Shown one piece after another: positions 16,510 to 25,647 of a DNA stretch of 64,000 nt. Source of the DNA: Luteipulveratus flavus. GTDB lineage: Bacteria; Actinomycetota; Actinomycetes; Actinomycetales; Dermatophilaceae. A program made the position numbers and the translations under genes. The DNA lies in assembly GCF_029439465.1 (NCBI RefSeq), contig NZ_JAROAV010000037.1:1-64000 (forward strand), read 5' to 3'. Numbering within the stretch: position 1 is the first letter of the stretch; the number at the start of each line of letters is the position of its first letter. The notes below the pieces were generated by a model that made no database searches, had not been told where the DNA came from, and saw only the letters and a list, made by a program, of their open reading frames with translations.

Positions 16510-17193
16510 TCAGACGGTCTCGAACTTGTAGCCCAGGCCGCGCACCGTGACGATGAACTGCGGGTTCCCGGGGTCCGGCTCGACCTTGGCGCGCAGGCGC
16601 TTGACGTGCACGTCGAGCGTCTTGGTGTCCCCCACGTAGTCGCTGCCCCACACCCGGTCGATGAGCTGCATGCGGGTCAGCACCCGCCCCGCGTTGCGCA
16701 GCAGCATCTCCAGCAGCTCGAACTCCTTCAGCGGCAGCTGCACCGACCGCCCGTTGACCGCCACGGTGTGCCGCTCGACGTCCATCCGGACCGGTCCGCT
16801 CTCCAGGGTGGCCGGCAGCAGCTCGTCGGCCTCCTGACCGCGCCGCAGCACGGCCTTGATCCGAGCCAGCAGCTCACGGCTGGAGTAGGGCTTGGTGACG
16901 TAGTCGTCCGCGCCGAGCTCCAGCCCGACGACCTTGTCGACCTCGCTGTCCTTGGCGGTCAGCATGATCACGGGCACGTTCGAGCGCTGGCGCAGGTTGC
17001 GACACACGTCCACTCCGGACATGCCCGGCAGCATCAGGTCCAGCAGCACCAGGTCGGCCCCGCCCCGGTCGAACTCCACGAGCGCGTCCGGGCCGGTCTC
17101 GGCGACGGTCACGTCGTAGCCCTCCTTGCGCAGGAGGTACGACAACGGGTCGGAGAAGGACTCCTCGTCCTCGACGACCAGGATCCGGGTCAT
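16510..17193 (-). CDS. regX3: Response regulator RegX3 (phosphate starvation)
   Basis: OmpR-family response regulator, partner of SenX3, that activates phosphate-starvation genes. The 227-residue protein has a receiver domain with the acidic pair E8-D9, phospho-acceptor D52 (LVLLDLMLPG), T79 and K101, and a winged-helix domain from about residue 130 (KEFELLEMLLRNAGRVLTR, then TLDVHVKRLRAKVE). The ATG at 17193 overlaps the senX3 stop codon (ATGA), so the pair is translationally coupled. Its predicted targets, the GTTCA repeats, are found upstream of phoU, the 5'-nucleotidase gene and pstS in this window. In Streptomyces the orthologue is called PhoP. Confidence 0.94.
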   Translation of the reverse strand: MTRILVVEDEESFSDPLSYLLRKEGYDVTVAETGPDALVEFDRGGADLVLLDLMLPGMSGVDVCRNLRQRSNVPVIMLTAKDSEVDKVVGLELGADDYVTKPYSSRELLARIKAVLRRGQEADELLPATLESGPVRMDVERHTVAVNGRSVQLPLKEFELLEMLLRNAGRVLTRMQLIDRVWGSDYVGDTKTLDVHVKRLRAKVEPDPGNPQFIVTVRGLGYKFETV

Positions 17194-18503
17194 GCGTGTG
17201 TCCTTCCTCGGGGAGCCGCGGGCGGGTGCTCGCGCGGCCGAACGTGGTGGTCGACCGTTCCGGCGCCGTCGTCGACGACGTCCGGTCCGGGGGCGGCCTC
17301 GGTGACCGGGTCTGCCCGGGGGCCCGCCCCGGCGTCCTGCGCGGGCTCGACCGACGCCGCGTCCGCGGCGGGGAGCCGCATCGTGAACGTCGAGCCCTGG
17401 CCTTCCTCGCTCCACACGGTGACCTCACCGCCGTGGTTGACACAGATGTGCTTGACGATCGCCAGGCCGAGCCCGGTACCACCGGTCTCACGGGAGCGCG
17501 CGGGGTCGACGCGGTAGAAGCGCTCGAAGATGCGCTCCTGCTCGGCGGCCGGGATGCCCGGGCCCTGGTCGGTGACCGCGATCTCGACGAGCTCGTCCAC
17601 GCGGCTGACGACCGTCACCACGCGGGTCCCGGCCTCGGAGTAGTTGACGGCGTTCGCGACCAGGTTGCGCACGGCCGTGGTGAGCAGCTCACCGTCGCCG
17701 TACACCACCAGCGGCCCCTCACCGGACGTGGCGGTCACCAGCTCGATGTCGCGGTCCTCGGCGACCACCCGCAGGTGGTCCAGCGCCTCCGCGACCGACT
17801 GGGTGACGTCGACCAGGACCGGCTCGTGCAGCGTGTCGGCGACCTGGAGGCGCGACAGCTGGACGATCTCGCGCACCAGCGTCGAGAGCCGCTGGGTCTC
17901 GATCTGCATCCGCATGGCGAACCGCTCGACCGCCTCCGGGTCGTCCTTGGCGCCCTCGACCGCCTCGGCGAGCAGCGAGAGCCCGCCGACGGGGGTCTTC
18001 AGCTCGTGACTCACGTTGACGACGAAGTCGCGCCGGGTCTCCTCCACCCGCCGGGAGTGGGTGCGGTCCTCGACCAGCACCAGCACCAGGTCGCCGTGCA
18101 GCGCCGCGACGCGTACGCCGAGGGTGAGCCGGCCCCGGCCGAGCGGGCCGCGCGGCAGCTCCATCTCGACCTCGCGCACCACGTGGTCGCGGCGGACCTG
18201 GCGGACGAGGTAGCGCAGCTCGTGGTGCATCAGCTCGGCACCGCGGACCAGGCCGAGGGCCTGGGCGGCCGGTGAGCACCGGACGACGCGGTCGGAGGCG
18301 TTGACGACGACGGTGATCGAGCGCAGCGCGCCCAGCACGTCCTGAGCACCCGGGCGCAGCGTCTCCGCGTCGCCGGCAGCCGCGTCGTCGCGGTCCTGGG
18401 CGTGGTCACGGCCGGCGAGCGCACGACGTGCCAGCCACACCGCGACAGCGCCCAGGACGACGCCGACGAGCAGCCACAGCACGGCCCAGGTCAGGTCAGA
18501 CAC
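17190..18503 (-). CDS. senX3: Sensor histidine kinase SenX3
   Basis: Membrane-bound histidine kinase that phosphorylates RegX3 when phosphate is scarce. In the 437-residue protein one clear membrane segment (residues 6-28) is followed by a PAS-like domain (about 55-145), the dimerisation and phospho-acceptor helix with H166 in NVSHELKTP, and the ATPase domain with the N box (LVANAVNYSE), G1 (VTDQGPGIP) and G2 (GGTGLGLAIVKHI). The GTG at 18503 is preceded by TACATT seven bases upstream, consistent with leaderless transcription. It is divergent from phoU, whose product restrains this kinase in other actinobacteria. Confidence 0.94.
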   Translation of the reverse strand: MSDLTWAVLWLLVGVVLGAVAVWLARRALAGRDHAQDRDDAAAGDAETLRPGAQDVLGALRSITVVVNASDRVVRCSPAAQALGLVRGAELMHHELRYLVRQVRRDHVVREVEMELPRGPLGRGRLTLGVRVAALHGDLVLVLVEDRTHSRRVEETRRDFVVNVSHELKTPVGGLSLLAEAVEGAKDDPEAVERFAMRMQIETQRLSTLVREIVQLSRLQVADTLHEPVLVDVTQSVAEALDHLRVVAEDRDIELVTATSGEGPLVVYGDGELLTTAVRNLVANAVNYSEAGTRVVTVVSRVDELVEIAVTDQGPGIPAAEQERIFERFYRVDPARSRETGGTGLGLAIVKHICVNHGGEVTVWSEEGQGSTFTMRLPAADAASVEPAQDAGAGPRADPVTEAAPGPDVVDDGAGTVDHHVRPREHPPAAPRGRTHA

Positions 18504-18575
18504 GCCGTCCAATGTACGGCCGGCCTGGACGTGCTCCCGACCATCGTCGCCGCCACGCGCGCTGAGTCGCCGAGT

Positions 18576-18608
18576 GTTCATCTGAGCGCTGGAGGACGTT
18601 CATGCCAT
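18576..18608 (+). promoter_or_regulatory. PHO-box-like repeats upstream of phoU
   Basis: GTTCATCTGAG (18576-18586) and GTTCATGCCAT (18598-18608) are 22 bp apart, that is two 11-bp units, with a degenerate unit CGCTGGAGGAC between. PHO boxes bound by RegX3/PhoP are 11-bp direct repeats starting GTTCA. The middle unit is poor and no good -10 follows at the spacing seen at pstS, so this is the weakest of the three sites. Confidence 0.5.
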
Positions 18609-18693
18609 CCTGAGATGGTCGCCCGTGCGTACCGCCCGGGCGCCGATGTCGGCTGCGCCGATGGCAACCACGGACAGAAGGATGTAGGACACC

Positions 18694-19365
18694 ATGCGCG
18701 ATGCGTTCCACGAGAACCTCGATCGCATCTCCGATGAGCTCGTCGAGATGACCACGATGGTCGGCCAGGCCATCGAGCGAGCCACCACGGCGCTGCTGGA
18801 CGCAGACCTCAGCGTCGCGGAGAGCGTGATCGCCGCCGACGACGACATCGACGAGGTGCGCCGCCAGGTGGACGACCGGTGCGTCGACCTGCTCGCCCGG
18901 CAGCAGCCGGTCGCGACCGACCTGCGCATGGTGGTCACCGCCATGCACATGGCCTCCGACATCGAGCGGATGGGTGACCTGGCGCGCCACGTCGCCAAGG
19001 TCGCACGCCGCCGCTACCCCAGCGGCGCCGTGCCGGACGACGTCGCCGAGATCATCTCCGCCATGGAGAACGTCGCCAAGCGCCTGGTCGCCAAGACCGG
19101 TGCCGCGATCGCCGACAAGGACGTCCACGCCGCCATCGAGATCGCCAAGGACGACGACGAGATGGACGAGCTGCACCGCACGATCTTCAACACGCTGCTC
19201 AGCGGCGAGTGGTCGCACGGCACCGAGTCGGCCGTCAACCTGACCCTGATCAGCCGGTACTACGAGCGGTTCGGCGACCACGCCGTCGCCGTCGCCGACC
19301 GGATCGTCTACCTGGTGACCGGCAGCTACGGCACCGTGGACGAGGGCCTGGTCACGAACGCCTGA
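18694..19365 (+). CDS. phoU: Phosphate signalling protein PhoU
   Basis: Cytoplasmic regulator that links the PstSCAB transporter with the SenX3 sensor and damps phosphate signalling. The 223-residue protein has the two three-helix bundles of the family, each with its metal-binding motif: first ESVIAADDDIDEVRRQVDD, second EIAKDDDEMDELHRTIFN. The stretch HMASDIERMGDLARHVAKVA and its repeat YYERFGDHAVAVADRIVYLV are diagnostic. The ATG at 18694 follows AGAAGGATGTAGG. It diverges from senX3-regX3, as in many actinobacteria. Confidence 0.95.
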   Translation: MRDAFHENLDRISDELVEMTTMVGQAIERATTALLDADLSVAESVIAADDDIDEVRRQVDDRCVDLLARQQPVATDLRMVVTAMHMASDIERMGDLARHVAKVARRRYPSGAVPDDVAEIISAMENVAKRLVAKTGAAIADKDVHAAIEIAKDDDEMDELHRTIFNTLLSGEWSHGTESAVNLTLISRYYERFGDHAVAVADRIVYLVTGSYGTVDEGLVTNA

Positions 19366-19371
19366 GCGCCC

Positions 19372-19389
19372 GGCCGTCGATCGACGGCC
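19372..19389 (+). terminator. Palindrome after phoU
   Basis: A perfect 18-bp palindrome, GGCCGTCGATCGACGGCC, starts seven bases after the phoU stop codon and probably contributes to termination of phoU. Confidence 0.6.
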
Positions 19390-19412
19390 ACGCCGAGGCG
19401 CCCCGGCCCCCC

Positions 19413-19437
19413 GCCCGGACCGATCATCGGTCCGGGC
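19413..19437. terminator. Hairpin between phoU and gpmA
   Basis: A 10-bp stem, GCCCGGACCG (19413-19422) with its complement (19428-19437), has the loop ATCAT. Outer bases GAGGCGCC and GGCGCCTC can extend it. It lies just beyond the gpmA stop codon and serves as gpmA terminator in the leftward direction. Confidence 0.65.
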
Positions 19438-19451
19438 GCCTCGTCGGTGGG

Positions 19452-20195
19452 TCAGCGACCCTGGTTCGCGACGGCTGCGGCAGCCGCAGCCGCCGTCTCC
19501 GGGTCCAGGTACGTGCCGCCCGGCACGGTCGGACGGAGCTGCTCGTCCAGCTCGTACACCAGCGGCATGCCGGTCGGGATGTTCAGCCCGACGATGTCGT
19601 CGTCGGAGACGCCGTCCAGGTGCTTGACCAGCGCCCGCAGCGAGTTGCCGTGCGCCGCGACCAGGACCGTGCGACCGGAGCGCAGGTCGGGCACGATGCC
19701 GGACTCCCAGTACGGCAGGAACCGCTCGATGACGTCCTTGAGGCACTCGGCGAGCGGTGCCTCGTCGCCCAGGTCGGCGTACCGCACGTCCGCGTCCTGG
19801 CTCCACCGCGACCCCTTCTCGATGGGCGGCGGCGGCGTGTCGTACGAGCGGCGCCAGGTCATGAACTGCTCCTCGCCGAACTCCTCGAGGGTCTCCTTCT
19901 TGTTCTTGCCCTGCAGCGCGCCGTAGTGCCGCTCGTTCAGGCGCCAGCTGCGCTTGACGGGGATCCAGTGCCGGTCCGCGACGTCGAGCGTGATGTTGGC
20001 CGTGGTGATCGCGCGACGCAGCAGCGAGGTGTGGACGACGTCCGGGGTCAGACCCGCCTCGCCGATCAGCTCGCCGCCGCGCCTCGCCTCCGCCCGTCCC
20101 TTCTCGGTGAGGTCGACGTCGACCCACCCGGTGAACAGGTTCGCGGCATTCCACTCCGACTCGCCGTGGCGCAGCAGGACAAGGGTGTACGTCAT
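19452..20195 (-). CDS. gpmA: 2,3-bisphosphoglycerate-dependent phosphoglycerate mutase
   Basis: Glycolytic enzyme interconverting 3- and 2-phosphoglycerate. The 247-residue histidine-phosphatase-fold protein has the phospho-histidine motif [10 protein letters not shown], the substrate segment [40 protein letters not shown], and the second catalytic histidine in [12 protein letters not shown]. The C-terminus ends in an Ala-rich tail. TAGACT lies seven bases before the ATG at 20195, and there is no Shine-Dalgarno, suggesting leaderless transcription. It follows the mshA-YbjN pair with its own promoter. Confidence 0.96.
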   Translation of the reverse strand: MTYTLVLLRHGESEWNAANLFTGWVDVDLTEKGRAEARRGGELIGEAGLTPDVVHTSLLRRAITTANITLDVADRHWIPVKRSWRLNERHYGALQGKNKKETLEEFGEEQFMTWRRSYDTPPPPIEKGSRWSQDADVRYADLGDEAPLAECLKDVIERFLPYWESGIVPDLRSGRTVLVAAHGNSLRALVKHLDGVSDDDIVGLNIPTGMPLVYELDEQLRPTVPGGTYLDPETAAAAAAAVANQGR

Positions 20196-20249
20196 GCCCG
20201 CGAGTCTAGGGACCCGCGCGGACCGACCTGACACGACGTGCACCAGGGC

Positions 20250-20744
20250 TCACGAGCTGCCCGGTGGGGCCTCCAGGAGGTGGCGGAAGGCCTCGAGGTT
20301 GCGGGTGGACTCACCTCGCGAGACCCGCCAGTCCCACTCCTTCTGCATCGAGCTGCGGAAGCCGAGCACGAGCAGCTCGTTGAACGCGTTGTCGCTCGCC
20401 TCCAGCAGCACCCCCATCAGCTGGTCGAGGTACTCGTCGGTGACCGCGCCCAGCGGCACCCGCCCGACGACGTACACGTCACCGCTCCGGTCGATCGCGT
20501 ACGCGAGGCCGGGCAGGCGCAGGTTGCGCTGCAGCAGGTAGCGGTAGAACGCCTCGTGGTTCTCGTCGGCGTTGCGGATGACGAACGCCGACACCGACAG
20601 CGACTGCTCGCCGACCTTCAGCGAGGCCACCGTCCGCAGCTTGCGCTCGCCCGGCAGCGTCACGACGTACTCGCCGTCGGACGCGCCCGCCTCCCACTCG
20701 ATCTCGGCGTCCGCCAGGAAGCCCTCGATCACGTCCGTCACCAC
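20250..20744 (-). CDS. YbjN domain-containing protein
   Basis: A 164-residue soluble protein of the YbjN family, a type III secretion chaperone-like fold of unclear function that is often next to mshA in actinobacteria. It begins VVTDVIEGFLADAEIEWE and has the family segments GEYVVTLPGERKL and RYLLQRNLRLPGLAYAID. I chose the GTG at 20744 because GGAGGG lies seven bases upstream; a GTG at 20768 overlapping the mshA stop codon (GTGA) would add eight residues and is the alternative. Co-transcription with mshA is likely. Confidence 0.85.
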   Translation of the reverse strand: MVTDVIEGFLADAEIEWEAGASDGEYVVTLPGERKLRTVASLKVGEQSLSVSAFVIRNADENHEAFYRYLLQRNLRLPGLAYAIDRSGDVYVVGRVPLGAVTDEYLDQLMGVLLEASDNAFNELLVLGFRSSMQKEWDWRVSRGESTRNLEAFRHLLEAPPGSS

Positions 20745-20764
20745 GGCAACACCCTCCTCGCCGC

Positions 20765-22072
20765 TCACGGGATCACCGCGGTCGGGATGCCGGCCAGACC
20801 TGAGGCCGGGTCCGGCGCGGGCGCGGCCTCGCCGTCGCACGCCGCGCGGTAGAGCGTCAGCAGCCGCTCGGTCGTGCGCTCCCAGCCGAACCCCGCTGCG
20901 TGCGCCACCGCGCGCTCGGCGAGCGCGCTACGTCGCTCGGTGTCGTCCAGCAGCTCACCGAGGGTGCGGCCCCACTCGGCCGGGTCGTGGGAGTCCAGCA
21001 GGACGCCGCCGTCACCGACGGCCGTCGGGAGGCCGCCGACCGCGGCGGCGACGACAGGGGTCCCGCAGGCCTGGGCCTCGACGGCGACCAGCCCGAACGA
21101 CTCGTTGTACGACGGCACCGCGAGCACGTCGGCCGCGCGGTACCACTGCGCCAGCTCGTCGCGCTCGACCGGCGGGACGAGCCGGACGACGTCGCCGAGC
21201 CCGAGCTCCTCGACCAGGTCGGCGAGCGACTCCGGGTGGTCCAGCCCCGAGCCACTGGGGCCGCCGAGGACGGCGACGACGAGCCGGTCGCGGCGGCCGG
21301 GGTCGCGCTCCAGCAGGTCCGCCGCCGCGCGCACGAGGACGTCCGGTGCCTTGAGCGGCTGGATCCGGCCGACGAACAGCAGCACCTCGGCGTCGGGCGG
21401 CAGACCGACGTGGGCGCGAGCCGTGTCGCGGTCACCGGGCGTGAAGGTCTCCAGGTCCACGCCGGGTGGGATCACCCGCACCACGGCGGGGTCGGCGTCG
21501 TACAGATCGATCAGCTCCGACGCCTCGCGCTCGGTGTTGGCGACCAGCCAGGCAGCCGCGCGTACGACCTGCTGCTCGCCGATCTCGCGACCGGGCGGCT
21601 CGGGCCGGTCGCCGTCGGCGAGCTGGGAGTTCTTGACCCGCGCCATGGTGTGCATGGAGTGCACGAGCGGCACCTGCCAGCGGTCGGCGGCCAGCCAGGC
21701 GACCTGGCCGGAGAGCCAGTAGTGGGAGTGGACGAGGTCGAAGTACCCCTCGGGGTGCGCGGCGCCGAGCCGCTGCACGCCGACCGTGAACGCGCACAGC
21801 TGACCGGGCAGGTCGTCCTTCCCGAGGCCCTCGAACGGGCCAGCGTCGATGTGCCGGACCAGGACGCCGGGCACCAGCTCGACGGTCTCCGGCTGGGCGG
21901 CGGTGGTCCGGCGGGTGAAGATCTCGACCTCGACGCCCTGCCGCGCGAGCTGCTTGGCCGTCTCGACGACGTACACGTTCATGCCGCCCGCGTCGCCGGT
22001 GCCCGGTCGCTCCAGCGGCGAGGTGTGCACGCTGATCATCGCGACGCGACGGGGGCGGGGAAGGGTGCTCAT
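20765..22072 (-). CDS. mshA: D-inositol-3-phosphate glycosyltransferase MshA
   Basis: First enzyme of mycothiol synthesis: transfers GlcNAc from UDP-GlcNAc to 1L-myo-inositol 1-phosphate. This GT-B fold protein of 435 residues shows the MshA start [36 protein letters not shown], the inositol-phosphate site region [23 protein letters not shown], and the nucleotide-sugar site [20 protein letters not shown]. Length is normal. The ATG at 22072 has a weak ribosome binding site; AAGACT lies eight bases upstream. It is coupled to the YbjN gene and complements mshD at 37.2 kb. Confidence 0.96.
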   Translation of the reverse strand: MSTLPRPRRVAMISVHTSPLERPGTGDAGGMNVYVVETAKQLARQGVEVEIFTRRTTAAQPETVELVPGVLVRHIDAGPFEGLGKDDLPGQLCAFTVGVQRLGAAHPEGYFDLVHSHYWLSGQVAWLAADRWQVPLVHSMHTMARVKNSQLADGDRPEPPGREIGEQQVVRAAAWLVANTEREASELIDLYDADPAVVRVIPPGVDLETFTPGDRDTARAHVGLPPDAEVLLFVGRIQPLKAPDVLVRAAADLLERDPGRRDRLVVAVLGGPSGSGLDHPESLADLVEELGLGDVVRLVPPVERDELAQWYRAADVLAVPSYNESFGLVAVEAQACGTPVVAAAVGGLPTAVGDGGVLLDSHDPAEWGRTLGELLDDTERRSALAERAVAHAAGFGWERTTERLLTLYRAACDGEAAPAPDPASGLAGIPTAVIP

Positions 22073-22128
22073 CGGTTTCGAGTCTTGCACGGTCGGCCGG
22101 CCCGCACGCCGCTGGATAGCGTGGCGCC

Positions 22129-22941
22129 GTGAGCACGCAGCGGCCCGTCGGAGCGATCACCCGCGGGACCACCAACCCCAACCGGCTGCGGCGCTGCGAC
22201 CGCTGGCTCGCTGGACCGCAGGCGTGGCGGCTGCGGCGGTCGCCGGAGCCGCCGGTGGTGGTCGACCTCGGGTACGGCGCCTCCCCCATCACCGCCGTCG
22301 AGCTGTACGACCGGCTGAGCGCCGTCCGTACCGACCTGGACGTCGTGGGCGTCGAGATCGACCCTGCGCGCGTCGACGCGGGGAAGCCCCTCGAGCACGA
22401 GCACCTGTCGTTCCGGCTGGGCGGGTTCGAGGTGCCGCTGGGCGGGCGGGACGCGACCGTGGTCCGGGCGTTCAACGTGCTGCGCCAGTACGACGAGGAT
22501 CAGGTGACGTCGGCATGGGGGCGGCTGCAGGACCGGCTGGCCCCGGACGGCCTGCTCGTCGACGGGACGTGCGACGAGGTCGGGCGGCTGGCCACCTGGG
22601 TGGCGCTGGACCGGGCCGGCCCCCTCTCCCTCACCCTCTCGATGCGGCTGGCCGCGCTCGACGACCCCGCCACCGTCGCCGAACGGCTGCCCAAGGCGCT
22701 CATCCACCGCAACGTCCCCGGCGAGCCGGTGCACGCGTACCTGCAGGCGCTCAGCCGAGCGTGGGCGCGCTCCAGCCCGCACGCGTCGTACGGCGCCCGG
22801 CAGCGGTTCCTGGCGACGGCGGGCGCGCTGCGCGAGGCGGGCTGGCCCCTGGAGGACGGGCCGAGCCGGTGGCGGCTCGGCGAGATCACGGTCGCCTGGA
22901 GCGCGGTCGCGCCTCAGTCGAGTCCGGGCGCCGCGACGTAG
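22129..22941 (+). CDS. SAM-dependent methyltransferase-like protein
   Basis: A 270-residue Rossmann-fold methyltransferase-like protein that regularly neighbours mshA in actinobacteria. The SAM-binding motif is [16 protein letters not shown], with the acidic residue of motif II in [11 protein letters not shown]. The substrate is unknown. TAGCGT six bases before the GTG at 22129 suggests leaderless transcription. The last 28 bases overlap the 3' end of the oppositely oriented manA gene (22914-22941). Confidence 0.82.
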   Translation: MSTQRPVGAITRGTTNPNRLRRCDRWLAGPQAWRLRRSPEPPVVVDLGYGASPITAVELYDRLSAVRTDLDVVGVEIDPARVDAGKPLEHEHLSFRLGGFEVPLGGRDATVVRAFNVLRQYDEDQVTSAWGRLQDRLAPDGLLVDGTCDEVGRLATWVALDRAGPLSLTLSMRLAALDDPATVAERLPKALIHRNVPGEPVHAYLQALSRAWARSSPHASYGARQRFLATAGALREAGWPLEDGPSRWRLGEITVAWSAVAPQSSPGAAT

Positions 22942-24038
22942 AGCGTGCCGTCGCCGGTCGCGGTCACCTCTTCGCCCGGCAGGAGGTACGCCGACTCCCC
23001 CGACTCCAGCCACAGGTCGCCGTCGGTGGTGAGCTGCGCGGACCCGTCCAGGCAGAGCACGATGCGCGGCCGCTGGTCGCCCGGCACCCGGGCGCTCGCG
23101 CCGGACAGCCGCGTGAGGTCGAGCCGGAAGTACGGCGTGTGCGGCGCGAAGCTCGTCCAGCCGTCCTCGTCCGCGCCCGGTTCGACGCGCACCTGCGAGT
23201 CGACGTCGACGATGTGCAGCAGCTCCGGAACGTCGATCTTCTTGGGCGTCAGTCCTGCGCGTACGACGTTGTCGGAGTTGGCCAGGACCTCGACGACCAG
23301 TCCGCTGGTCAGCGAGTGCAGCACCCCCGCGTCGAGGAAGACGTGGTCACCCGGCTCCAGAGACCGGTGCCGCATGGTGAGCAGGACCACCAGCCCGATG
23401 TCGTGGGGGAAGTGCTCGGCGACCCGCAGGACCGCCGCGACGGTCGGGTCGTTCGCGCGACTCGCGCAGGCGTCCAGCACCTCGCCGACGAGTGCCTCGG
23501 GGTCCGTCGCGCCGAGGACGAGGCGTAGCAGCTCGTGCGCCGGGGAGTCGGTCGAGGCGGCCCGCTCGACCAGCGCGGAGAGACCCGCGACCCCGAGATG
23601 CGAGGCCAGCGAACGAACCTCGTCGAACGGACGCGAGCCGACGAACGCCTCCGTCGGCTCGACCGCCACCCAGGCCTCGGGCTTGGGCCAGGTGTCGGCG
23701 TACGTCTCCTGCGGAGCCGACGCGGCGCGGTCGGGGTCGGGGTGGACCTGGATGGAGAGCGCCTTGGCCGGCGCCAGCACCTTCAGCAGGAACGGCAACC
23801 GCCCGCCGAACCGGTCCGCGACCGCCGGCCCGAGCCAGGCGACCGGGTCACTCGCGATGGCCTGGTCCAGCGTGGTCCGGTCGTCGTCGACACCGAGCTC
23901 GGACGGCGCGGCCTCGTGCGCACCCATCCACAGCTCCGCCTCCGGCACCGCGGTCGGGAACGGACGCCCGCTGATGCGCGCCAGCCCCTCGTACGAGCCC
24001 CACTCGTAGTTCTGGACCACCGGCGTCAGTCGGTGCAT
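22914..24038 (-). CDS. manA: Mannose-6-phosphate isomerase, class I
   Basis: Zinc enzyme interconverting mannose 6-phosphate and fructose 6-phosphate, which feeds GDP-mannose and cell-envelope mannose. The 374-residue cupin-fold protein starts LTPVVQNYEWGSYEGLARI and has the zinc-ligand motif SIQVHPD, the KPEAWVAVEP segment, the late motif LLHIVDVDS and the family arginine in RAGLTPKKIDV. The ATG at 24038 lies within the end of the upstream hydrolase gene (13-base overlap), so translation is probably coupled. Confidence 0.95.
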   Translation of the reverse strand: MHRLTPVVQNYEWGSYEGLARISGRPFPTAVPEAELWMGAHEAAPSELGVDDDRTTLDQAIASDPVAWLGPAVADRFGGRLPFLLKVLAPAKALSIQVHPDPDRAASAPQETYADTWPKPEAWVAVEPTEAFVGSRPFDEVRSLASHLGVAGLSALVERAASTDSPAHELLRLVLGATDPEALVGEVLDACASRANDPTVAAVLRVAEHFPHDIGLVVLLTMRHRSLEPGDHVFLDAGVLHSLTSGLVVEVLANSDNVVRAGLTPKKIDVPELLHIVDVDSQVRVEPGADEDGWTSFAPHTPYFRLDLTRLSGASARVPGDQRPRIVLCLDGSAQLTTDGDLWLESGESAYLLPGEEVTATGDGTLYVAAPGLD

Positions 24039-24850
24039 GTGTCACCTCTGAGGGACAGGAACTCACCGATCATCCGGCGGACCTGGGCGCGGTGCCGCCA
24101 CAGGATGCCGCCGGGTGGCAGCACGGCGAGCTCGGCGCGCGGGAGCAAGCCGGCGGCCTGCTCGGCGACCCACACCGGGTGCGCCGGGTCCTCCTCCTGG
24201 GCGATGAGCAGGACGGGTACGTCCACCCGCCTCAGCGCCTCACGGGACGACATCGCCACCTCGTGCGGGATCGTCCGGAGCGCCCGGCTGACGTCGGTCC
24301 GCACGATCGTCTCCGCCTGCGCCCGGCACCAGCCGATCACGGCGGCCCGCTCGCGCTCGGCGGCGGGCTGCTCCTGCAGGAGCAGGTCGGTGACGCCGTC
24401 GACGTCCCGCTCGTCGGCGAGCTCGCCCATCCGCAGCAGCCGGTCGAGCGCGGCGTCGCGGCGAGGGGTGTCCAGGACGGCGGGGATGACCAGCACGACC
24501 CGCTCGAACCGGTCCGGCTGCTGGGCGAGCCAGTGGCACAGCGCCCCGGCCCCCATGCTGACGCCGAGCGCCCGCGTGGCCCCCACGTGGTCGGCGACCG
24601 CGCGCAGCTCACCGGCGAGCGCCGCGTACGTCCAGGGCGACTCCGGTGACGACGACGCGCCGTGCCCGCGGAAGTGGAAGAACGCCCGGGTGCCGGCGAC
24701 GGCGCCGCCGAACGGGCGGGTGGTGTCGATCGAGCCGGCGAGACCGTGCGCGAAAACCGTGGTGGGAGAACCGGATCCGGTCAGCAGGTACTCCAGCGCA
24801 CCCTCACGGGTGGGCAGGAGCGAGGTGAGGGTGTGTGCGGTGGCGGTCAC
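24026..24850 (-). CDS. Alpha/beta hydrolase
   Basis: A 274-residue alpha/beta-hydrolase-fold protein. The oxyanion region is VFAHGLAGSID, followed by FHFRGHGASSSP, and the nucleophile elbow is LGVSMGAGALCH with Ser as nucleophile. The catalytic acid is probably Asp in IAQEEDPAHPVW. The usual histidine position near the C-terminus is unclear. The natural substrate is unknown. The GTG at 24850 overlaps the DUF2516 stop codon (GTGA). The DUF2516-hydrolase-manA genes form one compact unit. Confidence 0.85.
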   Translation of the reverse strand: MTATAHTLTSLLPTREGALEYLLTGSGSPTTVFAHGLAGSIDTTRPFGGAVAGTRAFFHFRGHGASSSPESPWTYAALAGELRAVADHVGATRALGVSMGAGALCHWLAQQPDRFERVVLVIPAVLDTPRRDAALDRLLRMGELADERDVDGVTDLLLQEQPAAERERAAVIGWCRAQAETIVRTDVSRALRTIPHEVAMSSREALRRVDVPVLLIAQEEDPAHPVWVAEQAAGLLPRAELAVLPPGGILWRHRAQVRRMIGEFLSLRGDTCTD

Positions 24851-25170
24851 CACGGACCGTACGGACCCTCGTTGCGGCCGCGGCCCATGACCCGGTGCAG
24901 CGCGGGACGGACGTCGGCCAGGTAGACGGCGGCCCCGACGACAGCGATGATCTCGAAGATCGACAGGGGGTTACCGAGGCTGAGCAGGCCGAGCGCCGCG
25001 CACACGCCCGTGATCGCGCACCACCAGACCTTGGTCAGCTTGCCCGCGGCGCGGTAGGCGTCTTCGCGGTGGCGCAGCGCGTCGACGAACGCGGACAGCT
25101 GCATGACGAACAGCGCGATGCTCAGCACCAGCGCCACGACGTTCTGCACCTGAAACAAGCCGTTGTTCAT
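24847..25170 (-). CDS. DUF2516 family small membrane protein
   Basis: A 107-residue membrane protein of the actinobacterial DUF2516 family with three membrane segments: about residues 8-30, 48-65 and 68-86. The family signature FVDALRHREDAYRAAGKLTK lies between the first two. Function is unknown; in Mycobacterium the gene stands next to hbhA. The ATG at 25170 is preceded by TACCCT six bases upstream, so the message is probably leaderless. It is the first gene of the unit that continues to the hydrolase and manA. Confidence 0.85.
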   Translation of the reverse strand: MNNGLFQVQNVVALVLSIALFVMQLSAFVDALRHREDAYRAAGKLTKVWWCAITGVCAALGLLSLGNPLSIFEIIAVVGAAVYLADVRPALHRVMGRGRNEGPYGPW

Positions 25171-25221
25171 GGCGTAAGGGTACGGCGTCGCACCGTGCTC
25201 CTCGTGGTCAACACCGCCGGT

Positions 25222-25647
25222 TCAGACGTCGACGAGCACCGTGAACGGGCCGTCGTTGACCGACTCGACCTGCATCATCGCCCCGAACCGGCCGGTCGCG
25301 ACGTCCAGCCCGAGCCCGCGCAGCGCCTCGACCACGGCCTCCACCAGCGGCTCGGCCACCGGTCCGGGTGCCGCCCTGGACCAGGACGGACGCCGGCCCT
25401 TGCGGGTCTCTCCGTACAGGGTGAACTGGGAGACGACCAGGACCGGCGCACCCTCGTCGGCCACCGACCGTTCGTCTCGCAGGATGCGCAGCTCGGCGAT
25501 CTTGCGCGCCATCGCCGCGACCTGCTCGGGGCCGTCGTCGTGCGTGGCGGCGACCAGGGCGAGCAGCCCCGGGCGGTCGATCGCCCCGACGACCTCGCCG
25601 TCGACCGACACCGACGCGCGGGTGACCCGCTGGAGGACGGCCCGCAT
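25222..25647 (-). CDS. dtd: D-aminoacyl-tRNA deacylase
   Basis: Proofreading enzyme that removes D-amino acids, and glycine from tRNA-Ala, mischarged on tRNA. The 141-residue protein has the start [21 protein letters not shown] written in part as [13 protein letters not shown], the active-site SQFTLYGET, and the second cross-subunit motif [10 protein letters not shown], where most homologues have GPVT. The ATG at 25647 overlaps the asparaginase stop codon by one base, so the two are coupled. Confidence 0.95.
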   Translation of the reverse strand: MRAVLQRVTRASVSVDGEVVGAIDRPGLLALVAATHDDGPEQVAAMARKIAELRILRDERSVADEGAPVLVVSQFTLYGETRKGRRPSWSRAAPGPVAEPLVEAVVEALRGLGLDVATGRFGAMMQVESVNDGPFTVLVDV